Notes: generated from the sequence alone by a model not told the origin. 64,000 nt of DNA from Candidatus Ruthia endofausta (GCF_013342985.1 NZ_CP054490.1:186001-250000), one strand, 5' to 3'. Positions 8,274 to 17,183 are shown, numbered from the stretch's first letter. A program made the numbers and translations.

Positions 8274-9403
8274 TGCAAACCATCGGCATTCAAAATCTTA
8301 AAGCCAATGACATTATCAGAAAATGTGTTCATTGTGGATTTTGCCTAGCCACTTGTCCGACTTATCAATTATTAGGTGATGAATTGGATTCACCTCGTGG
8401 GCGTATTTATTTGATTAAATCAGCCTTGGAAAATCATCATTTTTCTAAACAAAGTATTATTCATTTGGATCGTTGTTTAACGTGTAGGTCATGTGAAACC
8501 ACTTGTCCGTCAGGCGTGGAATATGCTCAATTGGCGGATATTGGGCGTGAATTTGTAGAGCAAAAACGTCCACTTTGGCAAAAGGTGTATCGATACTTTG
8601 TTCGTCAATTCTTAACCACCCCTATTTTATTTAATTCAATTGGGTTTATTTTTAGGCATTCTCAAGTCAAAGGAAAATCCATTAAATCTATTGTAAAAAT
8701 AGGCAAAGTTTTGTTGTTAGGTGGCTGTGTGCAACCTGTGCTTGCACCTAATATTAATCACAGTATTAAAAATATTTTAGCAAAATTAGGCTATGAAACT
8801 ATAGAAACCCCGCAAAAACAGTGTTGTGGGGCGATTGACCAACATTTAAGTGCTAGTCACGACGCCTTGGCTAAAATCAAGCAAAATATTGACACTTGGC
8901 TTAAAGTTGAGACTGAGGTAATTATTTCTAGTGCTAGTGGTTGTGGATTAATGGTTAAAGACTACGTATCTATGTTTGAAGCATCAGACCCTTATTATCA
9001 AAAAGCGCAACTCATTGTTAATAAAACCAAAGATATTGCTGAGTTTTTAGCTGACCAAAATTTAAGCCAGCTTAATTTAGAAAAAGTTGATATTTCTTAT
9101 CATGAGCCTTGTACATTGCAACATGGTCAGCAATTAGGCGGATTGGTTGATTCTATTTTGAATTCACTGGGTTATCAGCAAATGCCTGTTGTTGATTCAC
9201 ATTTATGCTGTGGCTCTGCAGGCACGTATTCTATTTTTCAGCCAAAATTATCACAACAATTAAGAGCCAATAAGCTCAAACATTTACAAGCAACCAGCCC
9301 ACAAATGATTGTAACCGCAAATATTGGCTGTTTAATACATCTGCAAAAACAGGCAAAAATTCCTGTTAAACATTGGGTTGAATTATTGGATAACCAAGTT
9401 TAA
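8273..9403 (+). CDS. glcF: Glycolate oxidase iron-sulfur subunit GlcF
   Basis: 376 residues. Two N-terminal 4Fe-4S motifs, CVHCGFCLATCPTY and CLTCRSCETTCPSG, are followed by two CCG domains (QKQCCGAIDQH and SHLCCGSAGTYS) typical of the heterodisulfide reductase-like electron-transfer subunits. It passes electrons from GlcD/E to the quinone pool at the inner membrane. It overlaps glcE by one base and ends the operon. Slightly shorter than the E. coli protein (about 407 residues) but all metal-binding cysteines are present. Confidence 0.95.
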   Translation: MQTIGIQNLKANDIIRKCVHCGFCLATCPTYQLLGDELDSPRGRIYLIKSALENHHFSKQSIIHLDRCLTCRSCETTCPSGVEYAQLADIGREFVEQKRPLWQKVYRYFVRQFLTTPILFNSIGFIFRHSQVKGKSIKSIVKIGKVLLLGGCVQPVLAPNINHSIKNILAKLGYETIETPQKQCCGAIDQHLSASHDALAKIKQNIDTWLKVETEVIISSASGCGLMVKDYVSMFEASDPYYQKAQLIVNKTKDIAEFLADQNLSQLNLEKVDISYHEPCTLQHGQQLGGLVDSILNSLGYQQMPVVDSHLCCGSAGTYSIFQPKLSQQLRANKLKHLQATSPQMIVTANIGCLIHLQKQAKIPVKHWVELLDNQV

Positions 9404-9422
9404 TTAATTTATACAAATATCT

Positions 9423-10739
9423 ATGGGTAGAAGAAGAAAACCAAAAGCCAAAACTTACGAGTTAAACATAGAGTCGCTTTCCCATGAAGGGCGAGGGATT
9501 GCACGTTTTGAAGATAAGGTTATTTTTGTGAGCGGGGCGTTACCAGGTGAGCTTGTGATTGCTAATCGCACATTTTCACGTGCTAAATTTGAAGAGGCTG
9601 ATGTTAGGCAAGTATTAAAGCCTACGGATAATCGAATCACACCTAAATGTGACGTATTTGGTATTTGCGGTGGTTGTTCGTTTCAACATTTATCTAGTGA
9701 AGATCAAATACAGGTTAAGGGTGATTGGCTAAAAGATGCGCTTGCCAATCAGGCAAAAGTTGAGCCAAAGACTTGGCTAGAGCCGCTTCAAGTTCAAAGT
9801 TGGGGTTATCGGCGCAAAGCTAGATTGAGTATTCGATATGTGGCTAAAAAAGACAAAGTATTGGTTGGATTTAGAGAAAAAAAATCTTCATTTATCACCA
9901 ATATGAGTCGCTGTGAGGTTTTGCATCCGTCCATAGGCGAACATCTTGAAGTGCTTGCTGATTGTATTGAAAGGCTTAGCATTAAGTCCAGTATTGTACA
10001 GTTTGAAGTGGCGATTGCTGAGAATAATACAGTGCTTACTTTAAGACATCTTGAGCCTTTGAGTGTAAAAGATGAGCAAATATTAGCAGATTGTGCCCAA
10101 GAACTGGACATTACTTTTTATACCCAGAGTGGTGGTTTAGATAGTGTTAAGCCGTTAGACCAGCCTGTTGTGCTAACGTATTCACATCCTAATCATGATA
10201 TTGTCATGGAATTTTTATCCACTGATTTTGTTCAGGTGAACTTTAAACTTAACCAACAAATGGTTGATTTGGCACTAGAATTACTTGAACTTAATGAGTC
10301 TGATGAGGTGATTGATTTATTCTGCGGTCTGGGTAACTTTACCTTGCCAATTGCAAGACATGCTAAACATGTGCTGGGTATTGAAGGTGATTTAGGATTG
10401 ATTGAAAGGGCAAAGTATAATGCACAAAAAAACAACATTACCAATGTTGATTTTTATAAAGCAGATTTATTTAAAGAAGTGGCAGGTTTTGAGTGGTTTA
10501 GAGGTAAGACTTACAACAAAGCGCTCATTGATCCAGCTAGATCTGGTGCGGTTGAAATTGTAGAGTTACTGCCTACACTAGGTGTTAAAAGGTTGGTATA
10601 TGTGTCTTGTAATCCTGCAACATTAGCACGCGATACGCTCAAGTTAATTGAGTCTGGATTTACGCTTGAAACTGCAGGGGTGATGGATATGTTTCCTCAA
10701 ACTGCTCATGTAGAATCCATTGCTTTATTCACTCGATGA
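9423..10739 (+). CDS. rlmD: 23S rRNA (uracil-1939-C5)-methyltransferase
   Basis: 438 residues. An N-terminal TRAM domain (residues 10-65) is followed by the 4Fe-4S motif CDVFGICGGCSFQH, the SAM-binding DLFCGLGNFTLPIA near residue 300 and the catalytic-Cys motif YVSCNPATLARD near 393. These are diagnostic of RlmD/RumA, which methylates U1939 of 23S rRNA. The stop overlaps an ATG (ATGA at 10736-10739) that opens the remains of an L,D-transpeptidase gene, so rlmD heads the run of overlapping genes that continues to 14171. Confidence 0.95.
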   Translation: MGRRRKPKAKTYELNIESLSHEGRGIARFEDKVIFVSGALPGELVIANRTFSRAKFEEADVRQVLKPTDNRITPKCDVFGICGGCSFQHLSSEDQIQVKGDWLKDALANQAKVEPKTWLEPLQVQSWGYRRKARLSIRYVAKKDKVLVGFREKKSSFITNMSRCEVLHPSIGEHLEVLADCIERLSIKSSIVQFEVAIAENNTVLTLRHLEPLSVKDEQILADCAQELDITFYTQSGGLDSVKPLDQPVVLTYSHPNHDIVMEFLSTDFVQVNFKLNQQMVDLALELLELNESDEVIDLFCGLGNFTLPIARHAKHVLGIEGDLGLIERAKYNAQKNNITNVDFYKADLFKEVAGFEWFRGKTYNKALIDPARSGAVEIVELLPTLGVKRLVYVSCNPATLARDTLKLIESGFTLETAGVMDMFPQTAHVESIALFTR

Positions 10740-11198
10740 TAAGTATCAATATCAGCACCTAAACTTTGGATTATTATCAAGATAACGTCTTGCAGAAATC
10801 TTATCCAATTTCAAGTTTAATCAACGGTGTGGACGAAGCGAAAGGTTCATTTTGTACGCCAACTGGACGATTTAAAATCAGTGAAAAAATTGGCGATAAT
10901 GTAGAATTAGATACTGTATTTATTGCCAGAATGCCAACAGGTGAGATTTATTCAGAACAATTATTTAATGAACAAGCCGATAAAGATTGGATATTAACTC
11001 GAATCTTATGGCTTGATGGGGTTGAAAGAACATAATAAAAACACGCATGAGCGCTATATTTATATTCACGGTTTGCTCGATGAATTTATGATGGGTATTC
11101 CTAAGTCAAAAGGCTATATTCGCATGCGGAATCAAAATATTATTGAATTATTTGAAAGGGTTCACATAGGGGAAGATGTTGCTATAATTGAACGATGA
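10736..11198 (+). pseudogene. L,D-transpeptidase (YkuD-fold) pseudogene
   Basis: The original start is the ATG overlapping the rlmD stop. Codons read MISINIST, then TAA at 10760-10762 where a CAA-type codon would fit, then TLDYYQDNVLQKSYPISS, the standard first strands of a YkuD domain. The frame continues through GSFCTPTGRFKISEKIG to WLDG, where an extra G in the GGGG run near 11018-11021 shifts it; the next frame continues with HNKNTHERYIYIHG and IPKSKGYIRMRN. In working enzymes the last motif is SxGCIRM with the catalytic Cys; here it is Tyr. A nonsense codon, a frameshift and loss of the nucleophile together argue for a dead gene. The family makes 3-3 crosslinks or lipoprotein links in peptidoglycan. 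Confidence 0.88.
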
Positions 11199-11608
11199 AT
11201 CAGTTAATACAATACTTGCCAAAGAAGGCCTTCGAACATTTGCAAACCAATCAAGATGCAGTTTTGATTGACGTGCGTTGTGAGGCAGAAAATAAATTTG
11301 TTGGCAGACCTGTTGAATGTATTTTTGTACCTTGGCTTGATGACCCTGATTGGGAGCCTAATGAGGGTGAATTTATTGCCGCTATTAAACGTTTTATTGG
11401 CGAGAAAAATAATTTCTTAGAACGTGAGATTATTTTAATTTGTCGTAGTGGTTATCGTTCAAATGATGCAGGAAAATGCTTAATTGAGCATGGTTTTACC
11501 AATGTGGCGCATGTCGTTAGTGGCTTTGAAGGGGATCTTGATGAAAATGACCAGCGAGGCAATTTAAATGGTTGGCGTCATAATGGCATACCTTGGTTGC
11601 AATGTTAG
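11195..11608 (+). CDS. Rhodanese-like sulfurtransferase domain protein
   Basis: 137 residues, a single rhodanese domain. The N-terminal AVLIDVRCEAENKFVG and the active-site loop LICRSGYRSNDA, with Cys83 as the persulfide-forming residue, are clear. A small insert, PWLDDPDWEPNEGEF, follows the first strand, as in some sulfur-oxidiser rhodaneses. The ATG overlaps the last codon of the transpeptidase relic (ATGA). Cytoplasmic: no signal peptide. A sulfur-carrier role in a sulfur oxidiser is plausible but not readable from sequence. Confidence 0.85.
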   Translation: MNQLIQYLPKKAFEHLQTNQDAVLIDVRCEAENKFVGRPVECIFVPWLDDPDWEPNEGEFIAAIKRFIGEKNNFLEREIILICRSGYRSNDAGKCLIEHGFTNVAHVVSGFEGDLDENDQRGNLNGWRHNGIPWLQC

Positions 11609-12910
11609 GTGAGTAAAATACTAAATATCTATTTAGATAAACGTATGTTGTTTATCTTTTTAAATGGCGTTGCTAGTGGTTTCCCATGGGTGATTATCGG
11701 CTCAGCCATGACTTTATGGCTTAAAGATGCCGGATTAACACGCACGGCAATTGGTTTTTTTGGCTCAATTTTTTTCGTTTATTCTATCAATTGGCTATGG
11801 GCGCCATTACTTGATAGAGTTAAAATCCCATTTTTAAAAACACTTGGTTTTAGACGCAGTTGGTTGCTACTTTTACAAGTCTTATTGTTTTTTTTAATCA
11901 TCGCTATATCATGGACAGACCCTAAAATAAGTATCGTTTGGGTGTCGTTACTCGCATTATTAATTGCCATCACCTCAGCTACTCAAGACATTGTTATTGA
12001 TGCTTATCGCATTGAAATAATTAGCGAAAGCAAGGATGGTAAAATTGCTGCTGCCGCCGCCGCTTCAACAAGTGGCTGGTGGTTTGGCTTTGGCTTTTTG
12101 GGTGCATTCTCACTCTACTTAGCAGATTATTCTAACAATTGGTCAATGGTGTATTTTGTCATGAGTTTTTTTGTGCTAGGCTTTATGCTAACAACGCTAC
12201 TCATGCCAAAGGAGGCGCATTCAAGTCAAACAACCACTGACACGCCAGAACAATGGTTAGGTGAAACTTTCTTTAGCCCGCTTAAAGATTTCTTTAACCG
12301 TTTTGGCACAACGGCTATTTTAATTTTACTGTTCATTATGTTTTTTAAAATTGGCGAAGCGTTTCTTGGAAAAATGTCGTTGGTTTTTTATGATGATATC
12401 GGTTTTTCTAAGACTGATATAGCTACCTATTCAAAACTTCTAGGCTCAACTTTGACCATTATTTTTTCAATCATTGCAAGTTTTGTTAGCATTCGTTTTG
12501 GACTTCTTAAGGGCCTGGTTATTGGTGGCGTATCAATGGCATTGACTAATTTGATGTATAGCTACTTAGCAACAATTGGAGCAGACAAGGAGTTTTTAGT
12601 ATTAACCATATTTTTAGATAATTTCACTTCCGCCTTTTCAACCGTGGCATTTGTGGCATTCATCTCCTATTTGGTTAATAAAACTTACACTGCCACACAA
12701 TACGCTTTAATGTCCTCTATGGGTAATTTGGGTAAAATTTTATTTGCTAGTAGCAGTGGCTTGTTGGTAGATAGGTTAGAAGGTAGAGGCTGGGTCGTTG
12801 CTTTTGGTGGCGAATGGGTGGTATTTTTTGCCATTACGGCACTCATGGTCATTCCTAGCCTTATTATGCTATTTTGGATTGGCAAAAAATTTAAACATTT
12901 ATTTATATAA
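11609..12910 (+). CDS. ampG: AmpG-like muropeptide permease (MFS)
   Basis: 433 residues with about 12 membrane segments and the AmpG/PAT family opening LNGVASGFPWVIIGSAMTLW, followed by GFFGSIFFVYSINWLWAPLLD and ATQDIVIDAYRIE near residue 130. AmpG imports GlcNAc-anhydroMurNAc-peptides released from the wall. The start is GTG at 11609, directly after the rhodanese TAG, with no spacer. The gene ends in TAATG overlapping nagZ, the enzyme that processes the imported sugar, which supports the assignment. Not broken. Confidence 0.85.
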   Translation: MSKILNIYLDKRMLFIFLNGVASGFPWVIIGSAMTLWLKDAGLTRTAIGFFGSIFFVYSINWLWAPLLDRVKIPFLKTLGFRRSWLLLLQVLLFFLIIAISWTDPKISIVWVSLLALLIAITSATQDIVIDAYRIEIISESKDGKIAAAAAASTSGWWFGFGFLGAFSLYLADYSNNWSMVYFVMSFFVLGFMLTTLLMPKEAHSSQTTTDTPEQWLGETFFSPLKDFFNRFGTTAILILLFIMFFKIGEAFLGKMSLVFYDDIGFSKTDIATYSKLLGSTLTIIFSIIASFVSIRFGLLKGLVIGGVSMALTNLMYSYLATIGADKEFLVLTIFLDNFTSAFSTVAFVAFISYLVNKTYTATQYALMSSMGNLGKILFASSSGLLVDRLEGRGWVVAFGGEWVVFFAITALMVIPSLIMLFWIGKKFKHLFI

Positions 12911-13893
12911 TGGGTCCTATTATGATGGATGTGTCAGGATTGGCACTGACCATACAAGAAAAACAACAATTGATTAAACCCTCTATTGGTGGTGTTATTC
13001 TGTTTGGGCGTAATTTTGAATCTATTGAACAAGTAACTTTGTTAATTAAAGACATTCGCCAAGTTAATAAAAACTTGCTGATTGCTGTTGATCACGAAGG
13101 TGGGCGAGTGCAACGTTTTCAAACCGGATTTACTCACTTGCCAGCCATGGCAAAATTAGGTGTATTGTATGATAAAAATCCAAATATAGCGATAGATAAA
13201 ACATTTTCTTGTGGGTTTGTCTTGGCGTATGAATTGTTAACCATTGGTGTGGATTTTTCTTTTGCACCTGTGTTGGATGTTAATTATGACACTTCCAAAG
13301 TGATTGGTGACAGAGCTTTTCATTCTAACTCTGATGTGATTGTAAAATTAGCAAACAGTTTAATTAATGGCATGCACAAAGCGGGTATGAAATGTGTTGG
13401 TAAGCATTTTCCAGGACATGGATTTGTCACCGCAGATTCACACCTTGACTTGCCAATAGATGACAGACCAATGAGTGATTTGTTACAAGATATGGAACCC
13501 TTTCAGGGGTTAATTAATCATGGACTTGATGCACTCATGCCTGCCCATGTTGTTTATACTCAAGTAGACGACAAACCAGCAGGGTTCTCCTCTAAGTGGA
13601 TTAAAGATATTTTGCAAAATCAACTCAAATTTAAAGGTGTTATTTTTAGTGATGATTTATCTATGCAGGGCGCACATTTTATTAAAGATATAACCGATAG
13701 AGTAAAAACATCATTGAATAGTGGTTGCGACATGGTGCTTGTATGTAATCATCCTGAGCTAGTCACGCAAATAATTGACAAGGATTGGGGTGTGGTGAGT
13801 GAAAAATTACAATCAATGCAAGGCTTTTATGGATTTAAGTCCGATAAAATCAACCATCAGCAACATTTAACAACCATTAGAGATTTATTATGA
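12910..13893 (+). CDS. nagZ: Beta-N-acetylhexosaminidase, peptidoglycan recycling
   Basis: Glycoside hydrolase family 3 enzyme that removes GlcNAc from imported anhydro-muropeptides in the cytoplasm. 327 residues, family length. Motifs: AVDHEGGRVQRF at 59-70, GVDFSFAPVLDVN near 113, KHFPGHGFVTADSH at 165-178 carrying the catalytic His loop, and FSDDLSMQGA near 247 with the nucleophile Asp. Overlaps ampG by one base and the next gene by four (ATGA). Confidence 0.95.
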   Translation: MGPIMMDVSGLALTIQEKQQLIKPSIGGVILFGRNFESIEQVTLLIKDIRQVNKNLLIAVDHEGGRVQRFQTGFTHLPAMAKLGVLYDKNPNIAIDKTFSCGFVLAYELLTIGVDFSFAPVLDVNYDTSKVIGDRAFHSNSDVIVKLANSLINGMHKAGMKCVGKHFPGHGFVTADSHLDLPIDDRPMSDLLQDMEPFQGLINHGLDALMPAHVVYTQVDDKPAGFSSKWIKDILQNQLKFKGVIFSDDLSMQGAHFIKDITDRVKTSLNSGCDMVLVCNHPELVTQIIDKDWGVVSEKLQSMQGFYGFKSDKINHQQHLTTIRDLL

Positions 13894-14171
13894 ACAATGA
13901 CAATACACAAAATTTTGAAATTAGGCTTCTAGATGCAGTCAGAAAAACCCTTATTGCTGTTGCTAAAGACACTATGACCCAATCAGGATTAAAGCACCCG
14001 CTTAGTCAAGCAACACAAAAAATGATAACCGATTGTTTAGATATTGTAACCAGTAGACAAATTGCCATTGAAAAATCTTCAGGCTCTCATACTAGGATGA
14101 AACCTGTTTACACTGATAAACAAACTGTGCAAAGTTTTTCAATTGATGATTTAAAGAAAACTTTAAATTAA
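13890..14171 (+). CDS. Small protein of unknown function after nagZ
   Basis: 93 residues starting at an ATG that overlaps the nagZ stop (ATGA), which supports real translation. Predicted to be a soluble, mostly helical protein: a helix LLDAVRKTLIAVAKDT, a second helix around KMITDCLDIVTSRQIAIE, then a polar tail. No cysteine cluster, signal peptide or membrane segment. I do not recognise the family. Its stop overlaps by two to three bases the end of the convergent RelE relic. Confidence 0.7.
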   Translation: MNNDNTQNFEIRLLDAVRKTLIAVAKDTMTQSGLKHPLSQATQKMITDCLDIVTSRQIAIEKSSGSHTRMKPVYTDKQTVQSFSIDDLKKTLN

Positions 14172-14433
14172 GATTTTCGATAAACCTCTTTTCGGTGTTT
14201 AATCTTGATGATAGTGATAATTACTTGTTTTTCGATAATTTCCTAAATAACCCAATAAAACTGCCTATACGCATTCTAAAGTAGGGTGATAACTCGCCTA
14301 TCAGTCTCTTCCCCAAGTTCGGATTATTGGTAAGTTTAGTTCTGATGGCATGTAGTATTTTTTTCTGTTGGTGTTTATCAATCTTTTTAAGGTCTTTGAC
14401 AACTTTATCATCAAATAGTAGTTTATAAATCAA
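14168..14433 (-). pseudogene. RelE-family toxin gene with C-terminal frameshift
   Basis: The first 58 residues are typical RelE: MIYKLLFDDKVVKDLKKID, a helix HQQKKILHAIRTKL, and LIGELSPYFRMRIGSF. Then the frame shifts: it ends LFRKLSKNK at a TAA at 14221-14223, while an alternative frame resumes the family sequence as EIIEKQVIITIIKIKHR and KEVYRKS, stopping at 14168-14170. The lost strand and tail carry the Arg, Lys and Tyr residues expected in the ribosome-dependent RNase surface, so the toxin is probably inactive. It overlaps the antitoxin gene by 11 bases. Confidence 0.85.
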
Positions 14434-14632
14434 GTGATTTTTCTAACTCATCTATACTGATTAGATTGCGATTTTTGTCTTGTGAACGTTGTTGTGCTTG
14501 ATGGTAATCTAGCATATAATCTAGGCAATTATTCAGCGCTTCTTTGACAAAAAAACTTTTAGGGCGTTTGGTCACTTCTGCAAGTTTCGTTAGTTTGGCT
14601 TGGGTATTTTTATTTAGTCTGACTGATAGCAT
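14423..14632 (-). CDS. RelB-like ribbon-helix-helix antitoxin
   Basis: 69 residues. The N-terminal MLSVRLNKNTQAKLTKLAE and FFVKEALNNCLDYM form a ribbon-helix-helix DNA-binding domain; the C-terminal ISIDELEKSLDL is the toxin-neutralising tail seen in RelB proteins. The frame is intact although its toxin partner is frameshifted. It probably still represses its own promoter through the palindrome at 14654-14671. Confidence 0.85.
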   Translation of the reverse strand: MLSVRLNKNTQAKLTKLAEVTKRPKSFFVKEALNNCLDYMLDYHQAQQRSQDKNRNLISIDELEKSLDL

Positions 14633-14653
14633 GATGTACTCCTAAGTATTACA

Positions 14654-14671
14654 TGTCATATTTGTATGACA
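14654..14671. promoter_or_regulatory. Palindromic operator upstream of the RelB-like gene
   Basis: TGTCATA and TATGACA form a perfect 7-bp inverted repeat separated by TTTG, about 22 bases before the antitoxin start. Size and position fit a site bound by a ribbon-helix-helix antitoxin dimer pair. Autoregulation is inferred from how RelB families work. Confidence 0.75.
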
Positions 14672-14702
14672 TTACAGTATAATTTTATTATGCGAGACGG
14701 GT

Positions 14703-16859
14703 TTATACAAATTCTAAATTTGCATACGAACTAATCAGCCATTTTGTGCCCACTTGCTTAAATTTTATTTGTATCCTGACAGAATCGTCTTGACCTTCGA
14801 AGTTCAACACTGTTCCTAATCCAAATTTGGCATGTTTAACTGGAGCACCGATGAATAATTGGCCATCAGATTTGGGTGTGATATTTTGATTAAAAGTATT
14901 ATCAGCATTGTAATTTTGTATTGTTGCACTAAATTTAGCCTTAATTTTATTTAAATATCTACTTGGAATTTCGTCTAAAAAACGTGAAGGATAAGCGTGT
15001 AAAAACTCTCCGTGTAAAAAGCGTTTAATGGCATAAGAAAGTGATAATTTTTTCATGACGCGAGTCATGCCCACGTAGCACAACCGTCTTTCTTCATCCA
15101 TTAAATGTGGTTCATCCTTGCTTTGTCTGGAAGGAAACAAGTCCTCTTCCATGCCGACCAAAAATACATATGGAAATTCTAGCCCTTTGGCTGAATGTAT
15201 AGTCATGAGTTGCACATTTTGGTTAATGGTATCGCCACTAAAATCTAGTGATGCTAAAGAGATAAATCCTACCACTTCGTTCATCTCGCTATCTTGTTCA
15301 TGGTTATATTGTTGCGCTGCGGTGATTAGCTCTTCTAGATTTTCTTTCTTGCTACCAGCTTTATCAGTTTTGTCATTAGAATAATGCACCATTAATCCTG
15401 ATGTGTTAAGCAAGTTGGCTACTTTTTCAGATAAACCTAGGTACTTTGTGTTATCTGTCATTTGCTCAATTAGCTTGATAAATCCATTTAATGCGTTAGC
15501 AGAACGAGTTGGTAAGGTGGATGATATTTGTATGGCTGCTTGAAAAAGACTGGTGTGGTTGTCTTGTGCAAATGTGCGTATTTTTTCAACTGTTGTATTT
15601 CCAATACCGCGAGTTGGAAAATTAACCACACGCTCAAAGGCAACATTGTCAGCTGAATTTTCTATCAAACGCAGATAGCCTAAAGCGTTTTTAATCTCAG
15701 CACGCTCTAAAAACCTTAAACCACCATAGATAATATAAGGAATGTTGTATTTTATTAGCGCTTCTTCAAAGATGCGAGATTGAGCATTAGACCGATACAA
15801 AATGGCACAATCACTAGGTGATGCATCATCAGTGATTAATTTTTGAATACTGCTGATGACATAATCTGCCTCATCTGTTTCAGTTCGTGCTTTATAAACA
15901 TCAATCAATTCACCATTGCCAGCATCAGTCCAAAGAGATTTACCCATACGATTGGTGTTATGGGCAATTAAGGCGTTAGAAGCGTTTAGAATATTACCAG
16001 TTGAACGATAATTTTGTTCTAAGTGGATGGTTTCAATGGGAAAAAAATCTGTGTATAGTTTGGTGATATTTTCTATTTTGGCCCCGCGCCAGCCATAAAT
16101 AGATTGGTCGTCATCACCCACACAAAATACTCTATTATTACCACTAAACAATAATTTAATCCATTTATATTGCACCGTATTGGTGTCTTGAAACTCGTCC
16201 ACTAAAATGTGCTCAAAGCGCGCTTGATAATGATTAAGCAAGTCCGTGTTATTTTTTAATAACTCATAACTACGTATCAGTAGTTCTGCAAAATCAATTA
16301 AGTCATTTGTTTGACAGTGTGCCTCATAGAGTTCAAACACTTCAAGATTATTTTTAATAAAATAGTTATAACCAGGGTCAATGTCTTGTGCGCGAATACC
16401 TTCGTCTTTTTGATTGTTAATAAACCACTGCACTTTTCTAATGGGAAACTTAGATTCGTCAATGTTATTTTCTTTCATTAAACGTTTGATAATGCGAAAT
16501 TGGTCTTGTGCATCTAAGATTTGAAAGCCAGAAGTCAACCTAGCTTTTTCATAATGAGCACGCAATAATCGGTGTGCCAAGCCATGAAATGTTCCCACCC
16601 ACATACTTTGAATAGGACGCCTTAATAGAATGCTTAACTTTTCACGTATTGCAGCAGCAGCTTTATTGGTAAAAGTAACCGCCAGAATGGCATCAATGCG
16701 AATATCTTTTTGTGTGATTAAATAGACAATTCTATGGGTTAAAACTCTGGTCTTGCCACTGCCTGCACCTGCTAGTATCAAAACATTTTTTTCATTATTG
16801 AGTGTGACTGATTGGCATTGTTTGTCGTTTAGGCCATTCGTTATTTCAGATAAATTCAT
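14703..16859 (-). CDS. uvrD: DNA helicase II (UvrD)
   Basis: Superfamily 1A 3'-5' helicase for nucleotide excision and mismatch repair. 718 residues. Walker A AGAGSGKT near residue 31, motif Ia VTFTNKAA, DEFQDTN (motif II), GDDDQSIYGWRGA (motif III), LEQNYRS (IV), VQLMTIHSAKGLEFPYVFLVG (V) and CYVGMTR (VI) are all present. A C-terminal Tudor-like region around GAPVKHAKFGLGTV matches UvrD/PcrA. It lies divergent from the small gene at 16976. Retained although the mutM gene in this window is decayed. Confidence 0.96.
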   Translation of the reverse strand: MNLSEITNGLNDKQCQSVTLNNEKNVLILAGAGSGKTRVLTHRIVYLITQKDIRIDAILAVTFTNKAAAAIREKLSILLRRPIQSMWVGTFHGLAHRLLRAHYEKARLTSGFQILDAQDQFRIIKRLMKENNIDESKFPIRKVQWFINNQKDEGIRAQDIDPGYNYFIKNNLEVFELYEAHCQTNDLIDFAELLIRSYELLKNNTDLLNHYQARFEHILVDEFQDTNTVQYKWIKLLFSGNNRVFCVGDDDQSIYGWRGAKIENITKLYTDFFPIETIHLEQNYRSTGNILNASNALIAHNTNRMGKSLWTDAGNGELIDVYKARTETDEADYVISSIQKLITDDASPSDCAILYRSNAQSRIFEEALIKYNIPYIIYGGLRFLERAEIKNALGYLRLIENSADNVAFERVVNFPTRGIGNTTVEKIRTFAQDNHTSLFQAAIQISSTLPTRSANALNGFIKLIEQMTDNTKYLGLSEKVANLLNTSGLMVHYSNDKTDKAGSKKENLEELITAAQQYNHEQDSEMNEVVGFISLASLDFSGDTINQNVQLMTIHSAKGLEFPYVFLVGMEEDLFPSRQSKDEPHLMDEERRLCYVGMTRVMKKLSLSYAIKRFLHGEFLHAYPSRFLDEIPSRYLNKIKAKFSATIQNYNADNTFNQNITPKSDGQLFIGAPVKHAKFGLGTVLNFEGQDDSVRIQIKFKQVGTKWLISSYANLEFV

Positions 16860-16866
16860 TTTTTTC

Positions 16867-16894
16867 TTGTCTTATGGGATTAAATGGTTATAAT
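16867..16894 (+). promoter_or_regulatory. Sigma-70 promoter for the small RMF-like gene
   Basis: TTGTCT at 16867-16872 and TATAAT at 16889-16894 with a 16-bp spacer, about 80 bases before the ATG at 16976. The near-consensus -10 suggests strong expression. Confidence 0.6.
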
Positions 16895-16975
16895 ATTACC
16901 TTTCTCTTATATTAATTGGAAAGATGAGTTGATATAAGTAAACAAAATTATAAACACTATTAAGGAGTATCAGTA

Positions 16976-17161
16976 ATGACTTATTATGAAGGCGTTAAAA
17001 AAATGGAAGAAATGAGCGTAAACGATAACTATATTCAAGGCTGGGTTGCAGGTTTCTTAAATAATCCTGAAATTGAAGAGCAAAGAATTACTGACGAGTG
17101 GGAATCAGGTTATGAAGATGGTAAAGAGCGCACAGACACCAACTTTACAAACTTCTGCTAG
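16976..17161 (+). CDS. Small acidic protein, possible RMF/CrpP-like fold
   Basis: 61 residues preceded by a good ribosome-binding site (AAGGAG). The pattern YIQGWVAGFLNNP, then EWESGYEDGKE, puts two G/W/Y-rich helices either side of a turn, reminiscent of ribosome modulation factor and CrpP proteins (GYxAGxxG ... WxxGWxxG). Unlike RMF it is acidic, not basic, so ribosome binding cannot be assumed. It has its own promoter and a terminator at 17184-17212, making a single-gene unit. Function unknown; the RMF resemblance is by eye only. Confidence 0.7.
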   Translation: MTYYEGVKKMEEMSVNDNYIQGWVAGFLNNPEIEEQRITDEWESGYEDGKERTDTNFTNFC

Positions 17162-17183
17162 ACCGTTTAAAAGAATCTTATAA

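Noticed and set aside
14654-14671. Recombination or attachment site
   Set aside because: Although a perfect palindrome, its place directly before a RelB-like gene is explained by antitoxin autoregulation; no integrase or duplicated flank is present.
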